Positions 25,033-39,700 of a stretch of 64,000 nt of DNA are shown here, piece by piece; position 1 is the first letter of the stretch, and each line of letters begins with the position of its first letter. Below the pieces are notes generated by a model. That model was not told where the DNA came from. It saw nothing but the letters and a program-made list of their open reading frames with translations, and did no database searches. Position numbers and translations under genes: made by a program. Source of the stretch: Antedon mediterranea (taxonomy: Eukaryota > Echinodermata > Crinoidea > Comatulida > Antedonidae); contig NC_092676.1 in the NCBI RefSeq assembly GCF_964355755.1, positions 23,108,288 through 23,172,287 of the forward strand, in the 5' to 3' direction.

Positions 25033-26391
25033 AAGACTTATGTTGTATAGAATTTAGGCTGACTGTGTCTTTTGTGGTATTTCTCACTCATTGCTGGTTG
25101 TAATAATATAGAATTTAACAAAATACAGGGTATTCTATATTGTAAACTGTAGTATAGTTCAGAAGAAACAATCAACAAATAACATTGTGTTTTTTTTTTC
25201 CTATATTATTTGTTTTTTTGTTTGTCTCTTTAAGCTGCATACCTTTTGATGTGAAACCCATCAATACTGTAAAAGAAAATTTACAGAAACACTCTCTCTC
25301 TCTCCCCTTCCCTCCCTCACTTTGTAAAGGATGTCAACTAAATAGAGGTACCCAAAAAATGGTTCTATTAACAATTAATTTTGAAACTAGTATTAAGGTG
25401 TCTATTTCTTTCACTGCCTAAATAATATTTTATCCATAGATTGAATATTTCTTTCTGTATTTTTTTATATTTCAATTACGAAGAATAAGCATTATTATAT
25501 TAATAATTTGTGTGGATCTGTTGCATAAAAAATGGCATGCTAGTTGCTACTAATTATTGATTTTGTTTCAAGGCACTGTTTACAAATATTGATAGGATTT
25601 ATAGATATGAAAATTGCTCTTTAAATTATTCTTCAAATGCACTGTTTTAAGTATATTATAGTAGTTACTGTGCATAAATTAATGTTTTGGTTCCTAATGC
25701 CCTTTTTTAAATAGTGTCTTGTTAAAATTACTATGGACTAAAAGCAGCTGTAGTTGGAGTAATACATTGCTATGAAGTATGCAATATATAAAATCAATGT
25801 AATCACTATGCCAACCTGTAAAAGCACTATTGTGTTAAATAGTGCCTTTAATTAACTTTACATTATAGTTTGAACCTTGTAATAATATGGGATAATTTTA
25901 AATATTTAAAAAACAAATATTTGTGCAATGCTTTTACTGACTTTATAGCAGTATTGTAGGTTGTATCCAGTTGGTTAAATAATTAGACATTGCATGTATG
26001 TCCTCAAAACCTATATTGCCAAAAGATTTGCCTTGTAAAAGATTCAATTTGTTTTGTTGTCTTGTGTGATAACAATTATACTAAAATTTATACCTAAATG
26101 TGTATTGTAGTTTTATAGTCTGAGGTATTATGGGATCTAGAAAATTATTATAATCGGTTTGTGTTGATGTAATTTTTAAAGTAATAATTGATAGTAGCGG
26201 TGTAATATTAACATACATAAATAGATGGATTAAATTATTTTTGAAGTTTAATCATGTGTTATTGTTTTTTTTTAAGTTCTCAATAGTGTAAAATGGCATT
26301 TATGTTTCAGAGATTTAATCTACTTAAAAGAAGTACTATAGTCGTATTTTTCCTTTTTTTAAACATTATTGTCTGAAAAATATTGTTTCTA

Positions 26392-26539
26392 AAGCTGTGT
26401 CTACACTGTCAACCTAGTTTGACGAAAAAAGGTGTGATGTGCCTAAATTTGGTAGTGATTTGCCCAAATATGGTAGTGATACGACATCATGTCCATATAT
26501 AGGCATATCACTTTTTTTTTTATAGTGTAAACAGAGCTT
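26392..26539. mobile_element. TA-flanked MITE, AAGCTCTGTCTACACTATC family (copy 2)
   Basis: Begins AAGCTGTGTCTACACTGTCA after TA and ends TAGTGTAAACAGAGCTT. The body repeats the AAATATGGTAGTGAT motif of other copies. Confidence 0.78.
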
Positions 26540-26659
26540 TTTATGCAATATTTATATTTTGAAAAAGAACATACAAATAGTTCATTATTTTTATTAAATA
26601 ATTTTTTAATTAATCATAAATGAATGAATGAATTATAATACATAAAGAACAGACTTAAA

Positions 26660-26830
26660 CTATTATCCAATCAGCGATCAGTAAACTATTCCTAAATGAA
26701 GGCTTGCCATTGGTCAATTATGGGCTGTTCCATTACCAAAGGAAAATGAATACCAAAGCACGTACTGCGGTGCACCGGTTCTCAGGGTTGACAACACAAC
26801 AAGAAGGGAATTGGTAGGAGAAATAAATGG
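26660..26830 (+). promoter_or_regulatory. Possible NOX-A promoter region
   Basis: CCAATCAGCGATCAG and, 40 bases on, GCCATTGGTCAATT carry CCAAT-type motifs about 1 kb before the NOX-A start codon. A 5' untranslated exon could follow, since GTAGGAG near 26815 resembles a donor. This is position-based inference only. Confidence 0.22.
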
Positions 26831-27762
26831 TTGTTTTATGTGGAATATATATGTATATGAAGTACATTAGACGGATTATGTAAGTATGCAACTCTAAATT
26901 ATGGTAAATTCATCATAATTCAGAGCAGTGACACTGTGTTAGTAGTACAGTAGTAGTTGTAAGCAGCAGCACAGGCTGGCCTGAGTATTGATTCCACCCC
27001 AGTGTTTTGCAGCTGATGGTAACAGGAACTCCCTGTACCTTAACGCCTAATTACTTGATATGCATTGATGGACATACAGCAGTTCAATAGCGCATTAACG
27101 TTTTAAATTATCGATCTAAATATTTATATGAGTAATAATACAGATCGATTAGTCTTTGTTTAGGTTTCCATACCTTTTCATCAAACAATTCAGGTATCAG
27201 GCATCAAAACTCTGCATTGCTGTGTACAGAAAACCAATAATACATTTTAACTATAGTATTTCCATCTTAAACAATAGCCTATAGGTAATGTTGACAGAAT
27301 ATGATTGATGAAATTATAATATTTATCAGTAAGAATTTGTTTTTAAATTATATATACAATGTGAACGATTTAACTAGCATTATCTCAGCACAGGATGCCT
27401 TGTCCTACAGCCTAAAAGCATGTTATTGTTATGTTAAGCTCTTAAATAAATAAATGCCTTTAAAGAAAGTGTACTGATACAAATAAATAGTAGTGACAGT
27501 GCATGAAAAGAAAGATTTTAAGCCTAAAAGTGTGACTACTAACTTTATTGTAGCATTACACATTATGATGTCAATTTAAATCCTATTAAGCTTATAACAT
27601 TTTTAAAAAGTAAAAGACAGCTAATACCGAAACAATGATTCTTTAAACAATGAGATATCAACAACATCCTTTAAACAGAATATAGTTTCCTGGTTGATGG
27701 TGTGTGCATCGAGGAAGTGAATTTAGAGAAGTCATTGAAGTTTCTACGATCGGCCTGCAGCA

Positions 27763-30700
27763 ATGGGAGACAGACTAATAAATGAAGGACTGAAATATGC
27801 ATTTGTGGTAAATATAATTATTAATTCCATATACAGTAATATAATAATATAGATTTTTAATATGTATTTTTTACATTTCCAATATTAATGTACATGACAC
27901 ACCATACTTTCTGGTGGCACTGTTGTGGTAAAAGAAAACTATTGGTATTGTGATAGATTGCCAGATTTGAACCTAAACCTTGGAATAGCAAGGATGATGT
28001 TATTCAAATTTCAGCTACTGTACCAGAATATAGCCTAGATCAATTGCTCAAAAGCAAAGAACTATATAGAATAGAATAGAGTTAGAACCCATTTAATATA
28101 TCTGCTTAATAGAGAGTGGTCCTAGAATAGAGGTATCACAACAAGGGGTTCATCGTACAGTCAACTCTCCCAATACCGGACACTTTTGGACAGGCCAAAT
28201 ATGTCTGGTTTTCCAGAAAGTCTGGTATTCGGAATATGTTTTTAATGGTAAAAATTTATTTGGGACTGTTTGGACTTCAAGAAAAGTCTGGTATTGGGAG
28301 AGTTTTTGGTTTTCAGAGTTGATTGTATTTGTCAAATGGCTCCTTTTGTAGCTCACTACAAGATGAAACAAAGTTCAGTCAAACATGGGGTACATGTTTA
28401 TGTCAATTATCAACTTTTACTATAAACTAAACTATGTTTAAAATGTGCATATTTTGTAACCAGAAAAGTGAATGAAATATTGTTTTTAAGGAAAAAACCA
28501 CAGGTTTTTAATAGTTAATAAAGAAATTGTATCCCTTCAGTGGCTTTCTATGTACAGTATTTTGAAAATTCCCCGTTTACTTCCACTGTAAGTTAAAATT
28601 GAAAGTGCCATGTCATAACCTGTGTATAGAATTATAAATGTAATATTATATTATTTCCACCTATAGTGTCTCCTTGGTACACTGAATATTCCTATGCAAC
28701 ATTTCCTGTTATTAAATTATTAAGGGCATAATCATATTGTTATGGTCATACTTTTTTTAAATTAACAAACTTTCAGAATTACCAACTTAATTTTAACTTT
28801 ATGATTTATGATTAAAAAAAAAAATATCTGTGACTACATCTATCCAATGGAGTAACGAGACCTTGGTTTATAGACCCTAAGTGGCCTCCAACACTCGTTT
28901 TTAGGTTTTTCCAGCATATATTAATGCTTGTTGCTTCCTTTTCCCTGCTTAGGGGCCCTCTCAAGCTTTGAGGTCCCGGGTGTAGCCAGTGAGTGTGCAT
29001 AGCCGTTACACCACTGCATCTATCAAATTTGCTTCTATACATATTTGAAGTCTATAAAATGATTCCGCCATGGTATCGATCATAGCAATGGTGAAATGGA
29101 AGTGCTGAAGTTAACCAAATGTCCTATATTTTGCATTGTAAATATCAAAATTTAGACACCCTCCTTTCCATTGGATCTGCCTATGGGATCTAAACTATGT
29201 CTAGGGTTTTAAATCCAGTGACTCCATAGGAATAACAATAGCTATAGTGTTTGGCATTTGATAAACCACTTTAACCTTTAAAATAATCCTATACGTGTTG
29301 ACTTTCTGACAGTGTGCTTTGTAAGTTTCTCATTTGGAACTAAAGTTTTACAAAGAGATTAAAAAGGCTGTCATTCTTAATCCTATCATTGTTGTTGAAA
29401 TAAGTACCACAGTGTAAGCTTTAAATATGTGTGTAACTCTTTCTTTGATTTATGCAAATACAAATTGACTGGAATAAAATTTGATGAAAATGATGTGCCT
29501 GTGAATGTTGTAATTTTGTAATATTTTTACTTTAAAGATAAATTACCCTCCTGAATTTTTTTGTTTTGAATATGCAATTTTAATGTCATATAATAGTTAT
29601 TCACTTTAACCAAAAATTATTTTTATAAAAATGTTTAGCTGAAAAACTGTAATTTAAAGCAAATCGAAAAAAATAAATTATTTACCTGGAAAAACTGTAA
29701 TTTAAAGCCAAAAAATAGTTGAATTGGCTGCCAGCCAATAATTTTTTGGTTGAATTTTACCATTTATTTTGTTATTATAGGTAAAAACATGATTTTTTTT
29801 ATTGATTTTTCTATGAGGATTACCTCTATCAAAACCACAAAATGGCCTATTCAAAGTCTGATTTTATTAATCTCCATTTTTCATGTTTTAGGCACAATAC
29901 ATCTTTAATACACAATATGAACAATAATGTCACCATACAACAATAATGTGTAACATTAAACTTAAACTCTTTGCATTAAACACCTCATTTCATTCGTCAT
30001 TCACTAAAAGTCAGAAAGGTTAATTTCCATTTGAATGACAAGTCACTTTAGAAGTCCCTTTCTGTGACGATGAGCAATGTATTTAGTATTACAGGTTGCA
30101 TTACAATGTAAATGTTATTTAATAGCGTTGTATTGTATGAGTTTGTGTATGAGCATCGGAGAAACCAAATGTCATGTCCCCCTGCGGAGTGTTTGTTGTC
30201 ATGGAAACAAATAAACATTATCTGAATATCTGTGTCAACTGGGAGCACTATGATCTTTAAAGATGTACTGTCCCAAAATCTTAACAAATAAAGATTTATA
30301 AAATCAGATATTAAGTAGGCCATTTTCCAGTTTTAATGAAGTTTTTCACTTCCATAGCAAAAAAAACAATAATTTCACTTAACTGACAATTTTACTATAT
30401 TTTTCTTTAATTTACAATTTGTTCAGGTAAATAATTTTTTCGATACAATCTTAAGCGAATAAATATTATGTAACATTAAAATGGCATATTCAACAAAAAC
30501 ATAAATGTTATTTTTAAGCTTTTGTGGATTGCTGGAAATATTGCCTTGTGGTTGGTGACATTTTTTGAATATGAAGATACAGCTAGATACCATTACATCA
30601 GGTTTTTAACAGGGGTAAGACTTTTGTTGTATAAATGTATTCAGGGCCACCAGTAGGCCTATGGTTGGTAAGGTTTCAACCTGACCACTTTTTCACAGAG

Positions 30701-33700
30701 GCATTTGACAACCCAGTGGCTTGAACAGAGATTGTTCCTTTTCTTGCCACAAAACCACTTTATTTCAGTCTCGTGGCTACATCACTGGTATTCTTCGATA
30801 TATTTGTTCTAGTTAGTTGAGCCTTTTCAAGAAATAAGGTTAATAAAGGATTTCTGAATATGCAATAAAAAAAGTAGTGTTTCTAAAGAACATGACTTAC
30901 AAATAGATATAAAAACAATATTCGCAATTACACTGTGTGTATGACCATCTTAATTACTAATCACTGATTATTATATATTTTGCAGCCTGCTGTATCAATA
31001 GCCAAAGCATGTGGTGCGTGTTTGAACCTAAACAGTATGTTGATATTATTGCCTGTCTGTAGAAATCTTATATCATTTTTCCGAGGCTCTGTAGAGACTA
31101 ATGCTGTGAGTATTATAGGCCTTTTCTTCTAATGTTTGACAGACGGGGCAAGAACACTGGACATCCCTCTATTTTTCTGAAAGATGCATAGGTGTATTTA
31201 AGTACACAAAAGGGCTGAGGCTCTATATATCAACTGGCCTGAGGGTTCATCTGGGGTTACCCCTTTAAATAAAGTTAAAATAAACACATTTTATCCTGAA
31301 CCTCCACTTTTAAGTCCTCAGTTTGAGAAGACTTGTTCTATCTATTTCAGGAGAGCTTTTAACCTGAGCTGGCTATTGGTTAAAGTTCCCCTGCCTAAAT
31401 TACTCAGCAAAAATATTTAATAAATATAAAATAAACCAAAACCTAAAAACTCTAATAATACATTCCATTTGAGTTCAATTAAAATTTACTATACTGAATT
31501 TTACACTTCGCAGGGTAATTACCTTTTTGAAGTTTGCGCTTTTGTTACTTTAAGCTGATGTTTATCTAAACAATGCCAAGTATTGATTTTGAAATCACAA
31601 TAGATTTATAATATCAAAATGCATGGACACAAGATTTAGTGTATTTAATGAATTTATTTTTCATTATATATAATAAGTTTTGCACAATTAGATTTAATAC
31701 ATATAAATTAAATGGAGTTGAGGCTTGGTGGTTATGGTGCTCGGCTACAAATCCAAGGGTCCTGGGTTCATGTCCTGTCATATGTCATGATTTTTCTAAT
31801 GACATTTTACAGCTCCACTCCCAAGAAAGACTTGTAATAAGACTTTGTTTATGTAGACCATCTTGTGTATGTTTGTCTTGTGAACGGGATTGCCACCTTT
31901 AAGAAGGATAGAGATGAATTCTATTTGCCTAATAAACGAAATAAAAAAAAACAAATGTCTAACTCACTTCAAACAATCTAAAATGTAAATATCGCAATTT
32001 TCTATTTTCCAGTGTTGCAGACGCAGTGTTCGGCGTCTTCTAGACAAGAATTTAACGTTCCACAAGACGTTAGCCTACATGATCGTGGTGCTCTCCATAG
32101 TTCATTGTATAGCGCACTTCTTCAACTTCCAATATTTGTATGATGCTCAAGTAGATGGTCCAGAGGGATCTTTAAAACGTTTCCTGAGTGACCTGGATGA
32201 CGTTGGGAATAACACTTGGATAAATCCTGTCAGACCACCTCCTACTGTAAGTAATAAGGTATATTTGATGTAAAGCAGTTTATGGAGAATTGTTAGAGAT
32301 TTGTATAAATAATGGATGAACGCTAAATCAGAGAATGATGGTGATGATTTTGTACAGTGAAACTATTAAGAGGACAACATTGGAACCCAAAAAAATGTCC
32401 TCTTAATAGGTGTTCCATAGATGTTCCATGAATAAGGGTTGGCTGTACTGTTAAAACATATATTTCCCCTTGTTCGTTTCACTGGAAGGTGTACCCTAAC
32501 GGGTGTTCCCTGAATAGGGGGCATCCCTGGCCAAAGGAGAGCTAGGTTCCACTTTATTTGAAATGTATATGTTATACTTAAAGTCCATTCTCACTTTAAA
32601 TTAAAGTCATGTTTTTATTAGTGGTTTAGAGCAATACAATCAACATTTCAATAGTAGTTTTATGTAATTTTACTTTGTCCATAAAAACACACTTTCAATT
32701 TAATAAATGTCACAAAGTCTATGCAATCAAATATATATACACAGTAGAATTTTATTTATTTAAGAATTTATATATATACTGTAACCTTCATTTAAGAAAT
32801 ATAATAAACGTATTGTTCTTTTTTCCGTTGGTATAAAGTTGTAACTTGACATTGAGCTTGTATTTGTCAAGCATTAACAAATTATTGTGTTTTCATACCG
32901 TGGGTGCGTTAAAACGTAATCATTTATTCATGGTAGAAGCCAATACGAGCTCTTTGAGAGCTAGCCCTTTTGTGTTGTAGTTGGATTCTATTTTTAGGAC
33001 TTTTATAAGAGTATAACGTAATCCAGTTCATTGGTATTTTACAGTGAAAGAGTGTTTAGGTACCAAATACAGTACTGTATAACAAATTTATATAATAGTA
33101 ATTTTATTTATTGCAAAGGTGGGAGCTATATGGTTAACATGCTTCCCTTCCATTCCAAAGCATAGCTTAGTATAATTACATGGTACATGTAGGCCTACAA
33201 AGTACAGTACAGTTCATTCTAAGCTTGCACAGCTCGGCCATCCTTATGGAATGCTCTTCCACAATCAATCAAGAATGCCAACTCTGATTAACATCTTCAA
33301 ACAGTTGCTGAAAACACATCTCTTTCGCATATGAAATGACGTAATTCCACCTAATTCGAGCCTTGTGGTCATAGTGGTTTAGAGAAAATATATTTGGTTA
33401 GGCTCTATACAAAAGACAATTATTATTATTATTATTCAGAAAGATATATTTGGTCGTATTTTATAATAGAACCTATTTTAATAGTTTAGCTTTTAGATTG
33501 TATTCCAAAACTTCTCTGTCGGTAAATGTTTTTATGTTTTATCAATTCGATCTCACGCTAACTTCCCTGGCTTTTGATAAAAAGTTTTAGTTTAAAAAAA
33601 GAAATATTGAATGAAAAGATCAAAGTGGGATATCTAACTCACTGAAAAGCACAGTTTGAAATGATACACTACAAAAGGGGGCATTCACATCAATATATAT

Positions 33701-36700
33701 ATGAAATGCAAGAAAATTCAATCTTGCATGTAACAGCTTGTTTACAGTTATTAAACAATATAAATAGTATCTTTATATCATTTTTACTGGTTGTATTGAT
33801 CCTTTGACAATATTGTATTCAATTTTCATGGTGACTCATATATAAAATGAGCAATATGTGATTGTTAATATACTAGTTTGTCAATATACATCTAGTATAC
33901 AGTAGCCCTACACTGTGCATTATAAATGGTTTAAGGTGATTGGTTGCATTGTACATTTTGGTCACCTTCTAGTATTTTGCATTGAGCGTTGTATAGATAT
34001 GTTTTTGCTGCTGTCATGTTGAGCCACTTCCCCAAGAACATATACAGTACTTACCAAAAAATTATCCTTTTAGGCAGTGGGTAAAGACTATGTCATCTAA
34101 TTCAAGTTATTAGTGTTACTGTACTAATAAAAAGCGACCAATTTAATCTGTCACCAAAAAATCTTAAAATATTCAAATTTTGAAAAATGCACATTAGTAC
34201 ACTACTATTAGCACTATTAATATAGATTTCCCCTTAATAGAAGTATCCCCTTTATAGTGGTGTCCCCTTAATAGTGGTGTCTCCTTAATAGAGGTGGCCC
34301 CTTAATTGAGGTGTCCCCTTAATAGAGGTGTTCCCATAATAGAGGTATCCTTTATACTGGTGTCCCCTTAAAAGAGGCGTCCCCTTAATAGAACTGTCCC
34401 CTTAAACGAGGTGTCTCCTTAATAGAGGTGTCCCCATAATAGGTATCCCTTTATAGTCGTGCCCCATTTATAGTTGTGTTAATAGAGTTGCCCTCTTCTA
34501 CTGTAGTATGGACATATTTGTAAATGTATTATAGTTTTACCATGCCATGGTTTTAAACAGAAAACTGTTAAACAGGTAGTAGACAAACTACAGAACTTGA
34601 TCACCTACTTGACAATATCAATGATTTGAATCCGGAAGATAAAGGACTACTGAATGATACTCAACAAAAAAATTGTTATACTCACAGCTTATATTCCATG
34701 TCCCATTAAGTTATGTAAGAAACTTACAAGTATGATATTAATAATTTCCAAGAGGATTTAGGAGGAACTCCTGGTACAGTAAGATTATGTGTTCACTTCA
34801 TAACCTATTTGATTAATATACATTTTAAATTGAAATTATTTATGGCATGCTGATCTATGTTATACATATTTATATTTTCAGTTTATTGTTAACTTTTTTT
34901 GATGTTGTATTTTTTTATGATTCAAACCTGTTAGTGGTGGTAATTATCGCTGTTGGTTTTGATTGACTAAAATAGAAATAGAAAGTATTTGACAAGTGGT
35001 AGAAACTCAAGTATGATATTAATAACTTAAAAGATAATATGACATATATGTAATAGGACTGTTTTCAGTTTCAGTTTAAAACTATGTTCAAGAAAAAACA
35101 AGAATTTTTGTATCTCTTCTCCATTTGTTAGTTTAAACTCTGTTTGTTTAACAATTACATTGTAACAAAACAATACATGGATATAGGCCTAGTCAGGAAA
35201 GTCCAGGAGAAATGTAAAAAGGTTTGAAGGGGTAGAATAAAAATGAAACAGTACTATCAAGTACCCAGAGATTCTTGTGTGGGTGCTGCATTGAAATTAG
35301 GCTTAGTTGAAGGTATTAAAATAAGTTCACGCTGGATGAAAGACATTGGCTATGGATGTCAATCATCAAAATGACCGGGGTAATAATATGTACAGCACTT
35401 TCATAACATTAAATGATTTATAAATCCAGGATATTATTATTTTAAAATTTACATTAAATGTTGTTTCTTTTTCCAGACACTGTATGGTCTTGGTGTTATT
35501 CAGCAGGGTCTGCGCCGTGTGGCTGGCTGGAGTGGAGTCGTCATAACAATGGCCTTACTGGTCATGTTCACATCTGCTACAGAATTTATCCGGTATGTAT
35601 AATTATTAATAATAATAATTTCCAAAGCAGACATATTCACAAGATATAGAGGTCTTATTAAAGAGCTCAAGGCACAAAATTAAATTATCAAGACCAATTT
35701 TCTTTTTTTTTATTTTGTAGAATATAAAAAAGATATATACAGTATAAAGTATTTTGTTTTTTATCTTTCCAGTCGGTCATATTTTGAAACATTTTGGTTT
35801 ACTCACCATTTATTCATCATCTATTTTGGGTTTCTGCTTGTCCATGGAGTTGAGTGAGTATTATATTATAATGATAATAATAATGGTAGTCTTATACAGT
35901 CCCTAATACAATGTTTCTAAGTGCTTTACACACAAAATTGATCCATGAAGAAAAGCAGAGGAGCAATTTACATCGCTCCGTTATCCAGCACTTTGAAGCT
36001 CCCATGAGAGCTTGCCGGCACAGTATTCACAGGAGCTCAGATCAAAATTTATGGAATTATATTTATTTTATAGATAAAAAATTCAATTTCTTATACTTTT
36101 TATTTGTTTTTGTTTTCAGAGGCGTTGTCCGATCACAGAGTAATACAGATATTCATGATCCATTCTTTTGTGAGGACGTCCCTGTTACGGAGTGGAAACT
36201 TGATGCGAACTGTACAACCAATCCAATGTTTGTGAAAGGGTCCCCAGCCGTATGTTAAATCTTAAATCTTAAAGAGAGGATAGTAATTATGATGGAGATA
36301 ATGGGGGAATTATAGGAAGAGATTTTGAAAAAAAAAATATTATTGTGATAATGTGTGGTCAAAAGACGGCCATAGGGGACATGGAAAGATATGGCAAAGA
36401 AAGTGTGTGAGTGGCTGAGCGGTTATTGTTGTTAAACAAACAGGAAAGTGGGTTTGGAGGAACTTGATGAGCAAGACAGGAAAAAGTGGAGAGATGGTGT
36501 AGCAACCTGGATTGGGTGACAGTCAATTAACCTCCTGGAAGAGGGAGAAAGCTCACTCAAATAAAATAGTATCACATGAAGATTATGTCTGGTATTTTGA
36601 TAGTGGTTGCAAATCTCTATGGCTAGAGCAGGTTGGATGTCAGAGCTTCTAGCTTTTGATGATATGGTTGTCATGGCCAGGGGAGTGGTAGGGCAGAGGA

Positions 36701-39700
36701 AAGGAGTGCCAAGTAGGAGTTTCAACCACAGCCTGTAATTATGGTGATTATTATGGCTTTAACTGTTTTAGTAATGTTAGTAACAGTACATTTGTATTTT
36801 TTTATTTTTTTCAGAGCTATAAATGGGTTACTGGACCTTTAATTTTGTATTTTATTGAAAGACTAATTCGATTTATTCGTAGCTGTCAGAGTGTTACAAT
36901 TACAAAGGTAAATCATTATTGTATTTTGCTATTTCTATATTTTATTATTAAATAATATTTATTTATATACTATATTATTATTTCTCTTCTTATTTCAATT
37001 ATGTTGTTAAAATTACAAAGGTATATAACTTATTAGTGTATTTTGTTATTTAATGTATTTATTAATAATAATACATAATTTCTATGTATATTTTATATGC
37101 AAATGACAATAAACGAAAGTAATTTCCCACTGATGAATGAATGAATAAAATTATATAAAAAGAATATTTTTATGTATATCACATTTGTATATCATAATAT
37201 TTATGTGTCTTTTTTGTAGGTTGTGAAACATCCATCTCGTGTTGTTGAACTGAGAATGAAAAAGAAAGGCTTCAGCATGTTGCCAGGACAATACATCTTC
37301 CTCAAATGTCCTCAACTCTCACATCTTCAGTGGCATCCATTCACTCTTACATCTGTAAGTACACTGCTGAATGTTTTTTTTTATTCATTGAATTGTTGTT
37401 TTCAATTTCACGATTAATCAAATTTATAGTTATTTAGATAATAGAGAGGTTTCGCAATCTTACGAATACGATAACGAAAACGGATACGTCACGCACACGT
37501 ATTCGTTTTCGTAAGCCATAAAAAAATCTGTTTCGCATGGCAACGAAATATTGAGGCGCGTCCAAAATATGACTGCGGTAAATTAGAGCGAAACGCAGGT
37601 ACGTGTTGCTTGGTGCTTGGCTGCCTAGGCCTAGCGTAACATCAAAGCGAGTGAGGACTAAAAACTGCTATTTATCAAAATTGACTTGGCATTTTAGTAA
37701 ATTACTTTAGTAAATTACTTTCAATAAATCTATAATTATATTATAATCATGAATCATTCCTGATTCAAATGCAAAATGTGCAAAATAGATCAAAAACTAT
37801 ACTCGTTTTGTAGTTACGAATATGACTGGTGATATTCGATCGTCAACACGAATACGCTTTACGAATATGAAATGGGGATCAGCTCAAAAGTTTCACAAAT
37901 GTATGACGTATCCGTATTCGTAAGGTTGCGAAACCTCCCTATTGACAACAGATTACATTTTCATTATTTTAGTCGCCAGATGAAGACTTCTTCAGCGTTC
38001 ATATTCGTACTGTTGGTGACTGGACATCCTCCTTAGCTTTGGTTTGTGGCGCCACCAGTAAAGACCCTGTAGCGGCTGAAGCTCTTCCAAGGTTACCATT
38101 ATTCTTTAGTTTTTTTTATAAGAACTTTTAACAACAGTGGTATAGTTTAAAGCTCTGTCTACACTATCAAATTATTTTGAAAAAAAGTGTGATATGCCCA
38201 AATATGGTAGTACCATATTTGGACACATCACACTTTTTAGTAGTGTAGACAGAGCTTTAGGATTCCTCTTGATATTGTGGTTGGCAGTTTGTGATATTAA
38301 TAAGTTTACTTTAATTTTAAAACCTCTTACTGTTATTTATTACATATATACAAATTTTTGCAGTGTTAAAGTTTATACACACATTTTTTTTACTTGTATT
38401 ATTTTTATATTTAAATAATTATAGATTTTGTTTATGTATCTTTTTCTGGTGGGTAAGCCTTAAAGTTCTTGATTGAATGATGATAATATTAATAATGTTT
38501 GGAAATCAATCAAAACAAACATATTATGTTGAACTATTTTTTTGTAGGGTTTCAGTGGATGGTCCATTTGGAACGGCTAGTATAGACATCTTTAAGTACC
38601 AAGTTGGTATGTGTGTTGGAGCAGGAATTGGCGTTACTCCATTCGCTTCTATTTTAAAATCTATATGGTAAGTCCATAGAGTGGGATATTATATTATAAA
38701 AAATGACAATGCTGTGGGTATCAGAATGATAAAGTAAAGCATCCTGAGAAATTGCAGAGCTTCTTCGATTTTTTTTCTTTGTTGGATATAATACAATTAT
38801 ATATTTGATAAAAGCTGAGAGTGAGAATTACATTACATTTCTTATTCATTTCCCCAACAAAATACTTTAGAATATTTTTTGTTTGTTTACTGTTTACATT
38901 AAACTTTGGTGTTAGACCAAAATGCTGTAATTTTCCAAATCCATTTTGATTTAAGATTTTCTGAGTAATTTAATTTTTTGCATGTATTTTGGTTTTTTAA
39001 TTTGGTTACTTTATAAATTTGTTTGATTACTTTATTCAATAATTATAGTGTTTAATTATTAATTAAACTTTAATTTATCTATATAGGTACAAAATAAAAA
39101 CAGGAGATGAAGATTTGAAACTTCGTAAAGTCTATTTCTTCTGGGTTTGTCCCGACACAAATGCCTTTGAATGGTTCTCTGAACTTCTTGAAGAGTTAGA
39201 AACGGAATTAGCCGATTTAGGAAGAACTGATTTCCTCAACTACAATATTTATCTGACAAGAGGTTGGAGTTCAAGACAGGTAAACCTTTACCTATAAAAT
39301 AGCACAATCAAACTTTATGTGACAACAAAATGTGATGTGTTCATAATGGACACAATGATGTCATATCACCATTTCCACACTATTTTCATAAATCTAACTT
39401 TAATTATGTGTACACTTTAAAGTTTTTATTTCATTTACAGTTGATCCCTATGAAAATCAATTAATTATTAGCATATCATTTCTTTTTCTAATAGGCTAAA
39501 AATATTTATCTGCACGAAGAGGAGAATGAAGATGCCATCACTGGGTTAAGGCAGAAGACTCATTATGGTCGACCAAAATGGGATGATATATTCAAACAAA
39601 TTGCATCGGACAACCCTGGGTTAGTATAAACACCAAAACCTACAGATGTGTGAAGGAGGTTTTGTAGAAGTTCTGTGTATTACAGTACAGATGTGTGAAG

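Larger units (their letters stand above)
21987..27762. other. MPC1 3' region and NOX-A upstream region
   Basis: No coding exon found. It holds the MPC1 3' UTR, a large inverted-repeat element (22102-23029), a SINE, a long hairpin and two MITEs, listed separately. Open frames here (for example 25185-25421) have low-complexity content and no family match. Confidence 0.5.

Noticed and set aside
35911-36258. 115-codon frame spanning NOX-A exon 7
   Set aside because: Only 36120-36249 is exon by splice sites and homology; the upstream part is intron read-through.
36989-37060. Second copy of the NOX-A exon 8 end (ATTACAAAGGTATATAAC)
   Set aside because: A short local duplication of exon end plus donor; there is no open coding part upstream, so not an alternative exon.
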